Assembly: GCA_021789975.1 (NCBI GenBank)
Contig: JAJYIT010000033.1
Location: forward strand, 1-47,481
Direction: 5' to 3'
Source: Bacteroidota bacterium
GTDB taxonomy: Bacteria > Bacteroidota > Ignavibacteria > Kryptoniales > JAKASW01
DNA length: 47,481 nt
Shown: piece after piece, positions 36,039 to 45,685 of the stretch
How positions within the stretch are numbered: the first letter of the stretch is position 1
How the letters are laid out: the number at the start of each line of letters is the position of its first letter
Notes under the pieces: model-generated
The model's database searches: none
Seen by the model: only the letters and a program-made list of their open reading frames with translations
Told to the model about the DNA's origin: nothing
Translations under genes and position numbers: made by a program

Positions 36039-36938
36039 CTAGCAGTTACCTCTCCACGGCCTCTCTCCAAACCCCAAAGAATCCAACATCCGAAGAAGCT
36101 CATCCTTCGGCTTATCGATTCGGTTCACTTCTTTAATCAGGTCGCGGAGAATTCCTCTTAGCTTCGCGAGTTCGGCATTCTGCACGGTAACATTAGAGGT
36201 CCCGTGCACTATGTTTGATCTCGTCCGATAAAGGTCCTTCACCTCTCGGAAAATCGTTTCGCCTTTACTGGCTGAATGTCCGAGAAGCACCGCCGCGTAC
36301 CGGGACACGCGATATGTTATCTCACCTTTTGATGGGTTAAGAAGACTCTCCACACCGATCATCAGAAGCAGGAATGCCAGATTCGAATGCATCGAGCCGT
36401 AGGACATGTCATAGCTCTGAAAGGCTAGATTAATGCAATCTTTCGTAAATGGAAGCTTTGTATCACTAATGAATGTCTCTAATTCCGGTAGTTCCGATTC
36501 GTCAAGATGGAAAACTGGACCGTAAGCGACTCTTCCAGGACCCACTTCCATCTTCTTCGTAAGTTGGCCCTCGTTCTGTGAAAAATAATACCAGAGTGGC
36601 ATTTGGGGATTGCCTTCTTTGAAAAGCCTAAGCTTGGGAAGAATTTCCTCCGAAAGAGGACGAACGATTTCCTCTTCAAATTTGAAGATGTTGTCGAGCG
36701 AAAGATCATTGTGTGAGCCGTGGGTCAAAACGTAGAAATCACCTTCGGTTCCACGCACACCAGAAGTTGACCTTGCAAAAATTCCATAATCGTGATAGTT
36801 GTCCAGCTTACTCAGGAGCTTGTACGCTTCGTCTTGAGACAAGAATTCGGGGTGAACACTGTCCCCAAAGTTCACTTTGAGAATTGATGGATCGACGTTT
36901 GACAGAAAGCCAATGAAGTTGAATCGTTGGATGTTCAT
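36039..36938 (-). CDS. HEPN-domain protein (ApeA-like), putative RNase of a defence island
   Basis: A 299-residue protein. The C-terminal ~120 residues have the ApeA/HEPN look: FLLLMIGVESLLNPSKGEITYRVSRYAAVLLG, then LYRTRSNIVHG, where R240-x4-H245 is the Rx4-6H ribonuclease motif. The N-terminal ~170 residues form an unrecognised sensor-like region (VNFGDSVHPEFLSQ, GVRGTEGDFYVLTHG). It is transcribed divergently from the type III-like restriction-modification operon, with a 171-base shared promoter region. HEPN proteins beside R-M genes often serve as back-up abortive-infection effectors; that role here is inferred. Confidence 0.6.
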   Translation of the reverse strand: MNIQRFNFIGFLSNVDPSILKVNFGDSVHPEFLSQDEAYKLLSKLDNYHDYGIFARSTSGVRGTEGDFYVLTHGSHNDLSLDNIFKFEEEIVRPLSEEILPKLRLFKEGNPQMPLWYYFSQNEGQLTKKMEVGPGRVAYGPVFHLDESELPELETFISDTKLPFTKDCINLAFQSYDMSYGSMHSNLAFLLLMIGVESLLNPSKGEITYRVSRYAAVLLGHSASKGETIFREVKDLYRTRSNIVHGTSNVTVQNAELAKLRGILRDLIKEVNRIDKPKDELLRMLDSLGFGERPWRGNC

Positions 36939-37109
36939 TGGATTATCTCCACTTGAAACTTAGATTTCTTCATCAAATTTACGGGCTGGCCATGGTGATT
37001 ACAATCGATATACGAAGGGCACGTGTCGAGATTCGGTCGAGAGTTCTTGTAGACAGGTCTTTGCGATTCTTCACCGTATTGGCTAACTTTCTACAAATCA
37101 CAGGCTTAA

Positions 37110-39902
37110 ATGGCAAAAGGCAAGAAGAAGTCGGTCAGGGAAGTTTCAACAGAGGTTTACAGGCATCCGGAAGCGACAAGCCCTCTGCGGCCGGAGGTTG
37201 GCACTCAGGCCCAGTTCAGGAAGAAGAAACCGCCGCAGTCGTACAGGTACGACTCATCTTTATCTCCCGAGCTTTCGTGGGACGGCCAGAATTCCACACG
37301 TGAATTCGGCGAGTGGCTCCTCGCATGTATCGACGAAGCGAGCCGCCTCCCGGCGCCGCACAAATTTCAGTCTCCCCATGAGTTCAAAAACTCAAGCAGC
37401 CAGGTCGTTGCAGCAGTCGGCGGACTTGCCGACGCCGTCGAGCAGCTGAAGCGTATCCAGAAGCTCTTCCTCAACTGGGCGGGCAAGGCCGAGCGACTTT
37501 CATTCGATGTTCCTACTCTTCCTCTCTTTGTCCATGAGCGCCTGTCGACCAAAGCCATCATCGAGACGCTGAAGAGCCACAAGCGCGACAAACAGATCGA
37601 CATGTTCGATCTGTACGGCGACCCGCAGCATTCGGTCACTGACCAGGTCCTTAAAGCTTACGAGTACCAGGATAAGTGGGTGAACCGTATGGTTCTTGGC
37701 GACTCGTTAGTCGTGATGAACTCGCTCCTTCGCTACGAAGGACTTGGCGGACAGGTACAGATGATTTACTTCGACCCGCCTTACGGCGTAAAGTTCAGCT
37801 CGAACTTCCAGCCGTTCGTAAGGAAGCGCGACGTCAGCCACAACGACGACGATGACATGACTCGCGAGCCGGAGATGGTGAAGGCTTATCGTGACACGTG
37901 GGAGCTTGGGCTGCACAGCTACCTGACGTACATGCGCGACAGGCTTCTCCTTGCACGCGAGCTTCTATCGCCAAGCGGAAGCATATTCGTACAGATAAGC
38001 GACGATAACATCCACCATCTGCGTGAGATCATGGATGAGGTCTTTGGGGAGGAGAATTTTGTCGCATCTATCGTCTTCAAGACAAAGAAAATGACTATGG
38101 GAAACACGCGACTAATCGAGACGATTGCTGATCATGTACTTTTCTATGCTAAAGACAAGGAGCTAGCGAAGTACCGTTCACTTTTTGGTTTTAAGGATTG
38201 GAAAGAGGACTTACATTGGAGGTACTTGGAGTTACCCGATGGCGCTAGAAGAACAATGACTCGAGAGGAGAGGGAAGATTTTACTAAGATTCCGTCGGGT
38301 GCAAAAGTCTTTATCCCGCTTGATCTTAGACCCAGTGGGTATTTTGCTACAGGTGATTTCGTTTTCCCATTCAACGGGACAAAGTATTCACCGGGCGCCG
38401 GAAAAAGTTGGCGGACAAACTTTGAGGGTATGCGTAATCTTGCAAATGCGAATCGTTTGTATGAAACGCGCGATGCTTTGACGTACGTCCTATATCATGA
38501 CGACTATCCTGTCTCGAAGCTCACCAATTTTTGGGCAGACACCGAAGGGGCTTATGATGCTACCTATGTTGTCCAAACCTCGACCAAGGCGATAGCACGG
38601 TGCTTGTTGATGTCCACAGATCCGGGCGATTTGGTTTTGGATCCGACGTGTGGTAGTGGCACGACTGCCTATGTAGCTGAGCAGTGGGGAAGAAGGTGGA
38701 TCACGATAGATACTTCGCGCGTTCCGCTTGCACTCGCGCGTCAGCGGATTCTCACGGCGACTTTCCCATATTATGACCTGAAGGAAGAAAACCGCGGACC
38801 TGTCGGTGGATTCGTTTATAAACGAAAGCAGAACTCAAAAGGCGAGGAAGTCGGCGGTATCGTACCGCACATTACTTTGAAGAGTATTGCCAACAACGAG
38901 CCGCCGCAGGAAGAAGTGCTCGTGGACAGACCGGAAGAAATAAAGAATATTACACGTGTGAGCGGCCCGTTCTGCGTCGAGGCAACCATCCCAACTCCCG
39001 TTGATTGGGAAGGCGACGGCGATGAAGACTCCGGTGCGCAGGAATCCTACGGCTCATTCGTGGAGCGGATGCTTGAGATTTTGCGCAAGTCGCCGGTGCT
39101 CCATCTTGACGGAGGCAAGACAATTCAATTCAGAAACGTGCGTCCACCGGCAAAGACACTTTCGCTTTCTGCGGAAGCCCTTGTGGTCAGCGGTGATCGA
39201 CCTCACCCCGACCCTCTCCTAAAAGGAGAGGGGGCACCGGCTGAAAAGCCTGCGGCGCTTGTATTCGGGCCTGAGAACGGGGCGGTGAGCGAGAAATTAG
39301 TTTACGAAGCGGCGAAGGAAGCATCTGCCAAAAAGTACAATCATCTTTATGTCATAGGCTTTGCGATTCAGGCGAACGCGCGTCAGCTCGTTGACAACTG
39401 CGAACAAGTCGTAGGGATCGCCGCTACTTATGTGCAGGCAACTCCCGATCTCATGATGGGAGATTTGCTGAAGAACATGAGGTCGAGCCAGATATTTAGC
39501 GTGTGTGGACTTCCGGAAATAAAAGTCAAAAAGCAAAAGTCAAAAGTCAAAAACGAAGCGGACAAGTATGAAGTGGAGTTGGTTGGGCTTGATGTCTTCG
39601 ATCCCGTGACAATGCAGACGGAACACCGAAAGGGCGATGACGTGCCTGCATGGTTATTGGATACGGACTATAACGAGAAGGTGTTTCACGTCAGTCAGGC
39701 ATTCTTCCCTCGAACAAGCGCATGGGATAACCTGAAGAGAGCCTTGAAAGCGAGCTACGAAGAAACTGTCTGGGATCATCTTGCCGGGACAACGAGCGCA
39801 CCTTTCGAAGCCGGAGAGCATCAGCAGGTTGCGGTGAAAGTGATTGACGATAGAGGGAATGAGCTGCTGGTCGTGAAGAAACTTGGAGAGGTCGAGAAGT
39901 GA
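37110..39902 (+). CDS. mod: Type III-like DNA adenine methyltransferase (Mod)
   Basis: A 930-residue beta-class N6-adenine methyltransferase: catalytic motif DPPYG at 222-226 comes before the AdoMet-binding motif DPTCGSGT at 511-518, the order of type III Mod proteins. The region between and after would hold target recognition. It is larger than typical Mod (~600-700), partly from a long C-terminal part (about 640-930). Two low-complexity insertions of dispersed-repeat origin lie in frame (39201-39240 and 39521-39553). The GTG start of the next gene overlaps its stop. Mod and Res should form a complex that methylates or cleaves the same short asymmetric site. Confidence 0.8.
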   Translation: MAKGKKKSVREVSTEVYRHPEATSPLRPEVGTQAQFRKKKPPQSYRYDSSLSPELSWDGQNSTREFGEWLLACIDEASRLPAPHKFQSPHEFKNSSSQVVAAVGGLADAVEQLKRIQKLFLNWAGKAERLSFDVPTLPLFVHERLSTKAIIETLKSHKRDKQIDMFDLYGDPQHSVTDQVLKAYEYQDKWVNRMVLGDSLVVMNSLLRYEGLGGQVQMIYFDPPYGVKFSSNFQPFVRKRDVSHNDDDDMTREPEMVKAYRDTWELGLHSYLTYMRDRLLLARELLSPSGSIFVQISDDNIHHLREIMDEVFGEENFVASIVFKTKKMTMGNTRLIETIADHVLFYAKDKELAKYRSLFGFKDWKEDLHWRYLELPDGARRTMTREEREDFTKIPSGAKVFIPLDLRPSGYFATGDFVFPFNGTKYSPGAGKSWRTNFEGMRNLANANRLYETRDALTYVLYHDDYPVSKLTNFWADTEGAYDATYVVQTSTKAIARCLLMSTDPGDLVLDPTCGSGTTAYVAEQWGRRWITIDTSRVPLALARQRILTATFPYYDLKEENRGPVGGFVYKRKQNSKGEEVGGIVPHITLKSIANNEPPQEEVLVDRPEEIKNITRVSGPFCVEATIPTPVDWEGDGDEDSGAQESYGSFVERMLEILRKSPVLHLDGGKTIQFRNVRPPAKTLSLSAEALVVSGDRPHPDPLLKGEGAPAEKPAALVFGPENGAVSEKLVYEAAKEASAKKYNHLYVIGFAIQANARQLVDNCEQVVGIAATYVQATPDLMMGDLLKNMRSSQIFSVCGLPEIKVKKQKSKVKNEADKYEVELVGLDVFDPVTMQTEHRKGDDVPAWLLDTDYNEKVFHVSQAFFPRTSAWDNLKRALKASYEETVWDHLAGTTSAPFEAGEHQQVAVKVIDDRGNELLVVKKLGEVEK
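39201..39240 (+). repeat. Dispersed GC-rich palindrome inserted in frame in mod
   Basis: CCCTCTCCT at 39212-39220 pairs with AGGAGAGGG at 39224-39232 across three bases, in the context CCTCACCCCGACCCTCTCCT. This sequence type (translating as RPHPDPLLKGEGA) is a widespread intergenic repeat in environmental genomes. Here it is coding and keeps the frame. Confidence 0.6.
39521..39553 (+). repeat. AAAAGTC tandem repeat in frame in mod
   Basis: AAAAGTCAAAAAGCAAAAGT followed by CAAAAGTCAAAAAC, an array of about four AAAAGTC-type units coding for KVKKQKSKVKN. The array is of the kind common between genes and gives a basic, probably disordered loop. Copy-number change by 7 would shift the frame. 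Confidence 0.5.
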
Positions 39903-41392
39903 AGCAAGTTTCAATTCTCACCCTTCTTACCCGAGGCCTGGAGACGACGCTCAGGGATAACAATCCCTGGTGGCGTGGAGAGCGCATGTTTGGAGTGCCG
40001 GAAACGCGACGGTGGTCGTTTGATAATGTTATTAATGGTTTGAAAAAAGGGCCGACTCCCGTAACCGTGCTTCGGGGACCGCGACAAATCGGAAAGACAA
40101 CATTACTCAACCAGGTTATCAATCAACTCCTTGACGAAGGAGTGCCACCCGAGTGCATTTTTAGAGTTCAGTTTGACGAATTACCCGAGCTGATGAGATT
40201 GTCGCAACCGATTCTTGATCTCACACAATGGTATTCTGAAACGATATTGAAGACATCACTGAACAAAGCGGCCTGGACAGGGAAAAAGGTTTACATCTTT
40301 CTTGATGAGGTGCAAAACCTTACGGATTGGGCTCCACAGTTGAAACATCTAGTGGATCTCCAGCCTGTTCGAGTCGTCGTCACGGGGAGTTCAGCTTTGA
40401 GAATCGAAGCGGGACGCGATAGCCTTGCCGGGAGGATCACGACCCTGGAAATGGGGCCATTGCTTCTTCGAGAGATCGCGACTCTCAGAGAATTAGGGGA
40501 GATTCCTCCATACCTTCCAGCGAACGGCACCGGTCCTCTCAGAGAAAAGGCGTTTTGGATTGGATTAAGAGCGCATGGAGAAAAACATAAGGTTCTTCGC
40601 GATGAAGCGTTCGCTGCTTTTTCTGAGCGCGGCGCGTACCCTATTGCTCACGCAAAAAAAGATTTGCCATGGGAAGCGATCGCAGATTTGTTGAACGAGA
40701 CTGTAATTCGTAGAGCCATTCAGCATGATCTCCGCATGGGACCGAAAGGTCAGAAGAGAGACGAGCACCTTCTTGAGGAAGTCTTTCGGCTGGCATGTCG
40801 TTATATTGGACAGTCTCCCGCGCAAGCGTTCTATCTTGCCGAGTTGCAGCGTGTAATGCACGCCAATCTTGGTTGGACCAGGGTATTGACCTATTTGAAA
40901 TTTCTCGATGGCACATTATTGATCAGGCTTATAGAGCCGCTGGAGCTGCGGCTGAAGAAAAGGCGAGGTGCCTCCAAACTTTGTCTTTGCGATCACGCAT
41001 TGCGCGCGGCGTGGCTGCAGGAAATGGTACCACTTACCCCAGAAGGTCTTAGTGAACTCCCTCACCTTGCGGACCTTGCAGGCCGGATCGCAGAAAGCGC
41101 GTCGGGATACTTCTTCCGCTCGATAATTAATCTTGATGTTGCGCATTTCCCTGAGCGTAACGACGAGCCTGAAGTAGATTTCGTGCTTACGGTTGGTGAG
41201 CAGAGGATTCCAATCGAAATCAAGTATCGGCGGAGGATTAATTATCAGGACACACTTGGTCTGAGGTCTTTCATCGAGAAGGCGCACTATAATGCACCTT
41301 TTGGCATTCTGGTCACCATGCTCGATGAAAATGCGACCGATGATCCGAGAATCGTGTCCATCCCGCTTTCGTCTCTCCTGCTGCTAAGGTGA
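39899..41392 (+). CDS. AAA-family ATPase with DUF4143 C-terminal domain, inserted between mod and res
   Basis: 497 residues. Walker A GPRQIGKT at 60-67, Walker B FLDE at 134-137 with sensor-like VVTGSSALRI, and a C-terminal DUF4143-type domain ending in the restriction-fold-like segment EVDFVLTVGEQRIPIEIKYRRR. Such ATPases are widespread and of unclear function. The GTG start overlaps the mod stop, and the res gene starts 3 bases after it, so the three are one operon. Standard type III systems have only mod and res, so this protein is an extra component, perhaps a regulator or an additional effector. Confidence 0.75.
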   Translation: MKQVSILTLLTRGLETTLRDNNPWWRGERMFGVPETRRWSFDNVINGLKKGPTPVTVLRGPRQIGKTTLLNQVINQLLDEGVPPECIFRVQFDELPELMRLSQPILDLTQWYSETILKTSLNKAAWTGKKVYIFLDEVQNLTDWAPQLKHLVDLQPVRVVVTGSSALRIEAGRDSLAGRITTLEMGPLLLREIATLRELGEIPPYLPANGTGPLREKAFWIGLRAHGEKHKVLRDEAFAAFSERGAYPIAHAKKDLPWEAIADLLNETVIRRAIQHDLRMGPKGQKRDEHLLEEVFRLACRYIGQSPAQAFYLAELQRVMHANLGWTRVLTYLKFLDGTLLIRLIEPLELRLKKRRGASKLCLCDHALRAAWLQEMVPLTPEGLSELPHLADLAGRIAESASGYFFRSIINLDVAHFPERNDEPEVDFVLTVGEQRIPIEIKYRRRINYQDTLGLRSFIEKAHYNAPFGILVTMLDENATDDPRIVSIPLSSLLLLR

Positions 41393-41395
41393 CCA

Positions 41396-44300
41396 TTGAC
41401 CAATTTTGAAGTCCCTGAACCAATCATAAACTCGCCTTACGAAGAGCCGAAACAATACTGGAAGATTGCTGAAGGCGAGCCGCCGCGGCTCCTGCCGGGC
41501 CGGCGTTCATCATGTTATTACTATAAGCCACCTGGTTCGCAGCCAAGCTTGTTCGGTGCGGAAGATCTCGGCACACTGATAGAGCTGAAAATCGTAAACC
41601 GTATCCGAGAACGCGTCAAGGAGTGGCGTTCACAAGGATGGCCTGGAGTGAGTCGGGTGACTCTTGAGCTGCTGAACTACTGGAGGCGCGACGGCCGTGA
41701 GAAGAGACTCTTCTTCGCCCAGCTTGAGGCAGCTGAGGTCATCATATTTTTAAGAGAGGCAAGAGGCGATTTCCTGCAGGGGATAGAAATTCCTTTGGAC
41801 GAACCTGGCCAGAACGGGGCGGAGAATGGCGTCAAGGCGTTTACACGATATGCCTGCAAGATGGCCACAGGCACAGGCAAAACGACCGTGATGGGGATGC
41901 TTGCAGCATGGAGTATCCTGAACAAGGTGAACGACCATGGCAACAGTGGATTTTCAGATGTGGTCCTGGTTGTCTGTCCCAATATCACGATCAAGAACAG
42001 GCTGCAGGAACTCGACCCACAGCTTGGCGAAGCAAGTTTATACCGAACCAGAGACCTCGTTCCACCTCATTTCATGCCCCAGCTTACTTCGGGGAGAGTC
42101 ATAGTCACTAACTGGCATGTGTTTGAGTCGCAGGCAGTACAGGTCGGAGGTGTTAGCTCGAAGGTTAGCCGTGCAGGAACCGAGCGCCGGTCGAAAGATT
42201 ATATCACAATAGGGCCGAAGACAACGACGGCCCGTGGCAAGAGATATATTTCTCCTGAAGATCTGTCGAAACAGATAGCAGCCGGGTTGATTACAGTTTT
42301 GAGCGAGGAACGGGACAAGTCCGGTAATTTGAAGCGAGTATTCGTCGAGTCAGTCAAGTATGTGGAAAGCGACGCTTCCGTGATAAACCGGGTCCTCGGA
42401 AGGGAAATCGGGAAGAAAGGGAATATCCTGGTTTTCAACGACGAAGCCCATCACGCTTACAGAATTCACCGCACGGAAGAAAAAGAGGATGTATCGGAAG
42501 AGGAAGATGTATTCGGAGAAGAAGAGGAAGGCGAAGAGTTTTTCAAGGAGGCAAACGTCTGGATGGACGGCCTCGACAAAATACATGGACATAATGGTCG
42601 TGGACTAAATTTCTGTGTCGATTTGTCGGCAACGCCATATTTTCTCGCTCGCGTCGGGAGGGAGACCAACAGACCTTTCCCATGGGTGGTCAGTGATTTC
42701 GGGTTGACCGACGCAATTGAATCAGGGCTCGTAAAGATACCACAGCTCGCAGTAAGGGACACAACGGGCAAGGAAATACCCGGCTATTTCAATATATGGA
42801 GATGGATACTTCCTCAACTTACTCCATCTGAACGCGGCGGAAAGAAGGAAAGTCCAAAACCAGAGGCCATCTTGAAGTATGCCAACCCACCGATAGCGAT
42901 GCTTTCTGGACTCTGGGAGGAAATGAGAGTTGAATGGGAAGAAAGAAAAGAAGATCCTCGTCCACCAGTTTTCGTTATCGTATGTAAGAACACGAAGATT
43001 GCAAAGGTCATTTATGAATGGATTGGCGAGAACAAACCACCTTATGGTATTCCTCCTCTCGGCATCGAAGCGTTTCGCAACAACGGAAAAACAAATACTA
43101 TTCGTGTCGATACGAAGGTTGTCATGGAGAGCGAGACTGATGAATCCAAAAGCGACGAGACGAAATGGATGCGACATACACTCAACACCGTCGGCAAAAC
43201 AGATTGGCCGCGCGATCAGCTTGGACGTTCGCTCTATCCTGAGGGTTTCGAGGAGCTTGCACAGAAACTCAAGCGCCCGCTTCATCCGCCTGGAAGAGAT
43301 GTACGATGCATAGTCAGCGTAAGCATGTTGACCGAAGGGTGGGACTGCAACACCGTCACGCACATTATAGGGCTTCGTCCATTCATGTCCCAATTGCTTT
43401 GCGAACAAGTTGTGGGCAGAGGTTTGCGTAGGCGTTCTTATGAACTGCGCGCAGACGATAAGATGGAAGAGGAAGTGGCAAAGGTATTTGGCGTGCCGTT
43501 CGAAATCATCCCTTTCAAGCAGAACAAGTCGGGTCCTCAGACACCGCCTCCAAAACGTCATCATGTTTACGCGGTTCCCGAAAAGGCCAGATACAAAATT
43601 GTCTTTCCGCGGGTCGAGGGCTACAGACAAGCGATCAGGAACCGGGTGGTCCTCGATGAATCCGTGGCGAGTCTCCGGCTTGATCCGTTGAGGATACCGC
43701 CAGAGGTGCAGATGAAAGCTTCGTTGCCGGCAAATTCAGGGAGGCCGAGTCTCACGGGGCCGGGGAAGCTTGAAAACGTCACGATGAATCCTTATAGGCA
43801 GGGGCGGAGATTTCAGGAACTCGTTTTCGATCTTGCACGCGATCTAACGCGAGAATATGTCGGCCAACCGGGATGCGGTGCTCCGGCTCATGTTTTGTTC
43901 CCACAGTTTGTCGAGATCGTAAGGAATTATCTTGAAGGTAAGGTTCAGCCGATACCACCCGCGGACATACTCGACGTATTCCTCTCTCCTTATTACGGGT
44001 GGGTGCTGGAGAGACTGGTAAACGCAATCAAACCTGATACAGCTTCTGGGGAGACTCCGGAGGTCCCCCGATATGAAATCAATCGCGGACCTGGTTCGAC
44101 AGCGGACGTTGATTTCTGGACGAGCCGCGAAGTTCGGGAAGTGGTACACAGTCATCTCAACTATGTCGTTGCCGACACCAAACAGTGGGAGGAGTCGGCA
44201 GCATACACGATAGATAACCATTCAGCGGTTGACGCGTTCGTAAAAAACAGCAGTCTTGGTTTCGCAATTCCATATCTCTTCAGTGGTCAGGCACACGACT

Positions 44301-44524
44301 ATGTACCTGACTTCATTATCAGACTGAAAGGTGATCCACAATTACATCTGATTCTTGAGACGAAGGGGTACGATGAGCTGATGGAAGTAAAGCGGCAGGC
44401 TGCAGAGCGGTGGGTGAATGCAGTCAACGCGGATGGTTCGCATGGCAAATGGAAATATGCGGTTGCGGTGCATCCGGGCACCGTGACTAAGTTGATCTCC
44501 GATGCGGCAGAGGAAGTCAATTAA
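41396..44524 (+). CDS. res: Type III-like restriction endonuclease (Res), helicase-nuclease
   Basis: A 1042-residue SF2 helicase/nuclease, TTG start. ATGTGKT at 157-163 (Walker A), DEAH at 349-352, QVVGRGLRR at 671-679 (motif VI), and a C-terminal PD-ExK nuclease: PD at 971-972 and ETK at 988-990 (YVPDFIIRLKG ... LILETKG). A strikingly acidic insert of about 25 residues (EEKEDVSEEEDVFGEEEEGEE) follows the DEAH motif. It would translocate or switch on DNA with Mod and cleave between head-to-head unmethylated sites. All key motifs are intact. Confidence 0.85.
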   Translation: MTNFEVPEPIINSPYEEPKQYWKIAEGEPPRLLPGRRSSCYYYKPPGSQPSLFGAEDLGTLIELKIVNRIRERVKEWRSQGWPGVSRVTLELLNYWRRDGREKRLFFAQLEAAEVIIFLREARGDFLQGIEIPLDEPGQNGAENGVKAFTRYACKMATGTGKTTVMGMLAAWSILNKVNDHGNSGFSDVVLVVCPNITIKNRLQELDPQLGEASLYRTRDLVPPHFMPQLTSGRVIVTNWHVFESQAVQVGGVSSKVSRAGTERRSKDYITIGPKTTTARGKRYISPEDLSKQIAAGLITVLSEERDKSGNLKRVFVESVKYVESDASVINRVLGREIGKKGNILVFNDEAHHAYRIHRTEEKEDVSEEEDVFGEEEEGEEFFKEANVWMDGLDKIHGHNGRGLNFCVDLSATPYFLARVGRETNRPFPWVVSDFGLTDAIESGLVKIPQLAVRDTTGKEIPGYFNIWRWILPQLTPSERGGKKESPKPEAILKYANPPIAMLSGLWEEMRVEWEERKEDPRPPVFVIVCKNTKIAKVIYEWIGENKPPYGIPPLGIEAFRNNGKTNTIRVDTKVVMESETDESKSDETKWMRHTLNTVGKTDWPRDQLGRSLYPEGFEELAQKLKRPLHPPGRDVRCIVSVSMLTEGWDCNTVTHIIGLRPFMSQLLCEQVVGRGLRRRSYELRADDKMEEEVAKVFGVPFEIIPFKQNKSGPQTPPPKRHHVYAVPEKARYKIVFPRVEGYRQAIRNRVVLDESVASLRLDPLRIPPEVQMKASLPANSGRPSLTGPGKLENVTMNPYRQGRRFQELVFDLARDLTREYVGQPGCGAPAHVLFPQFVEIVRNYLEGKVQPIPPADILDVFLSPYYGWVLERLVNAIKPDTASGETPEVPRYEINRGPGSTADVDFWTSREVREVVHSHLNYVVADTKQWEESAAYTIDNHSAVDAFVKNSSLGFAIPYLFSGQAHDYVPDFIIRLKGDPQLHLILETKGYDELMEVKRQAAERWVNAVNADGSHGKWKYAVAVHPGTVTKLISDAAEEVN

Positions 44525-44717
44525 TGAATAGCTCCTACAGACGTTTCTGTGATCTTAACTCTACCATAATCCGACGCAGTCTCACCCAAAGAGAGTATCA
44601 TCTAAGCGCATAAGTCCGCCACATCCGGAATAACCCAAGAATCGTCTTTTTATGATCTCAGATCGGATGCCTCATTACAGCATTGGCGGGTTTTGTGCTC
44701 TTGTGGCGGTGAGCCTA

Positions 44718-45032
44718 TTAATAAGTACTGACCCCATTCTCGTCAACATCCGCCGGTTCTTCTCTCCAGTCCAGAACTTTTGCCAGCACTTCGAGCATTT
44801 CATCGGGACTCTTCGACGACCGCAGCAAAGCCCTGATTCGTTGCATTTGTAACAATTGACTCAGTTTAATGAGTATGTCGGCGAGCTCGCGTTCCTTTTT
44901 TAACGGCGCGGCAACGAGAAAGACGAGATCGTTTAGATATCCGGCCCCTGAATGCTGTCCGATTCCAGTGTCGGATCTTCCAACGGTTGACATACGGACA
45001 TATTATTCTTTCCCATGGTGGTGCTCTTCGAA
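44718..45032 (-). pseudogene. PTS EIIA (fructose/Ntr-type) domain relic
   Basis: The last 91 codons read MSTVGRSDTGIG...NDLVFLVAAPLKKERELADILIKLSQLLQMQRIRALLRSS, which fits the second half of fructose/nitrogen-type EIIA domains (VxFLLAxP...LxxLAxLLxD). Just upstream in the same frame is HHHGKE, resembling the region of the phosphorylated histidine, but a TAA at 45003-45005 splits the frame and further stops precede it. No complete domain can be made. The 193 bases before it (44525-44717) hold no recognisable gene. Confidence 0.4.
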
Positions 45033-45059
45033 ATTCCATCAGCTTCCCCAGGAAATGTG

Positions 45060-45685
45060 AGATGCGTTCTTACATTTTCGAACCCACCCTGAGAGACATA
45101 CTTCGATTAGCTCAGCTATTGGATCGCGCCGGACCCAATGCCAATCGTCGTGCCTGGATACAATTCGTCAAATATCGAAACGGTTGGTGGAATCTTCGCA
45201 GGTCTCAAAGAGGGATGAGAAGTAAGACTTCACAATCAACGTGTCGGGTCGTCGATTATCGAATGCTATGAGGGTACATCAATGCGAAATGTGATTTCTC
45301 AATGGAAGGGCGATTTGAATTCGACTTTCGTGCCCTCCGAAAATATTCATTTGCTGTCATGAGTGATTTGATCCGGCTGAGCGCGTGGAGAATGGGGGAC
45401 GAACAAATGGTTCTTATCTATTTGACAAAACAACAGATATGCTCGCCACGAATTTCACGAATTATGAAATAAGTTAGTCCACGTTTTCACGAAATGAATA
45501 TTCAGTCTTATAGATGCGAAAAGTCTTTCAGAAGCCATCGGCTCTGCCGGTGGTGGTCCATTTGATGTGTGTGTTGCTTTGAGCTTGATAGTGACCCTTT
45601 GAGAAGTTAATTTTTCAATGAATTCCGGTGTCGATTCAGGCTTGATCGTGGGAGGCCTGCCGGAGGTTCTGAAGGGAGGCGCTAA
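45060..45685. other. Long gap without a recognisable gene
   Basis: About 620 bases with short frames in all directions but no protein family that I recognise, no tRNA and no strong terminator. Its right end holds the ribosome site for the next gene (GGGAGG at 45674-45679). A minus-strand frame at 45540-45600 resembles nothing I can name. It may contain old insertion-sequence debris. Confidence 0.4.

Noticed and set aside
42722-43630. 302-codon minus-strand frame inside res
   Set aside because: It is antisense to the helicase core with conserved motifs and has no family-like features.
44987-45271. 94-codon plus-strand frame (MTYGHIILSHGG...)
   Set aside because: It lies over the EIIA relic, lacks a ribosome site and resembles no family.
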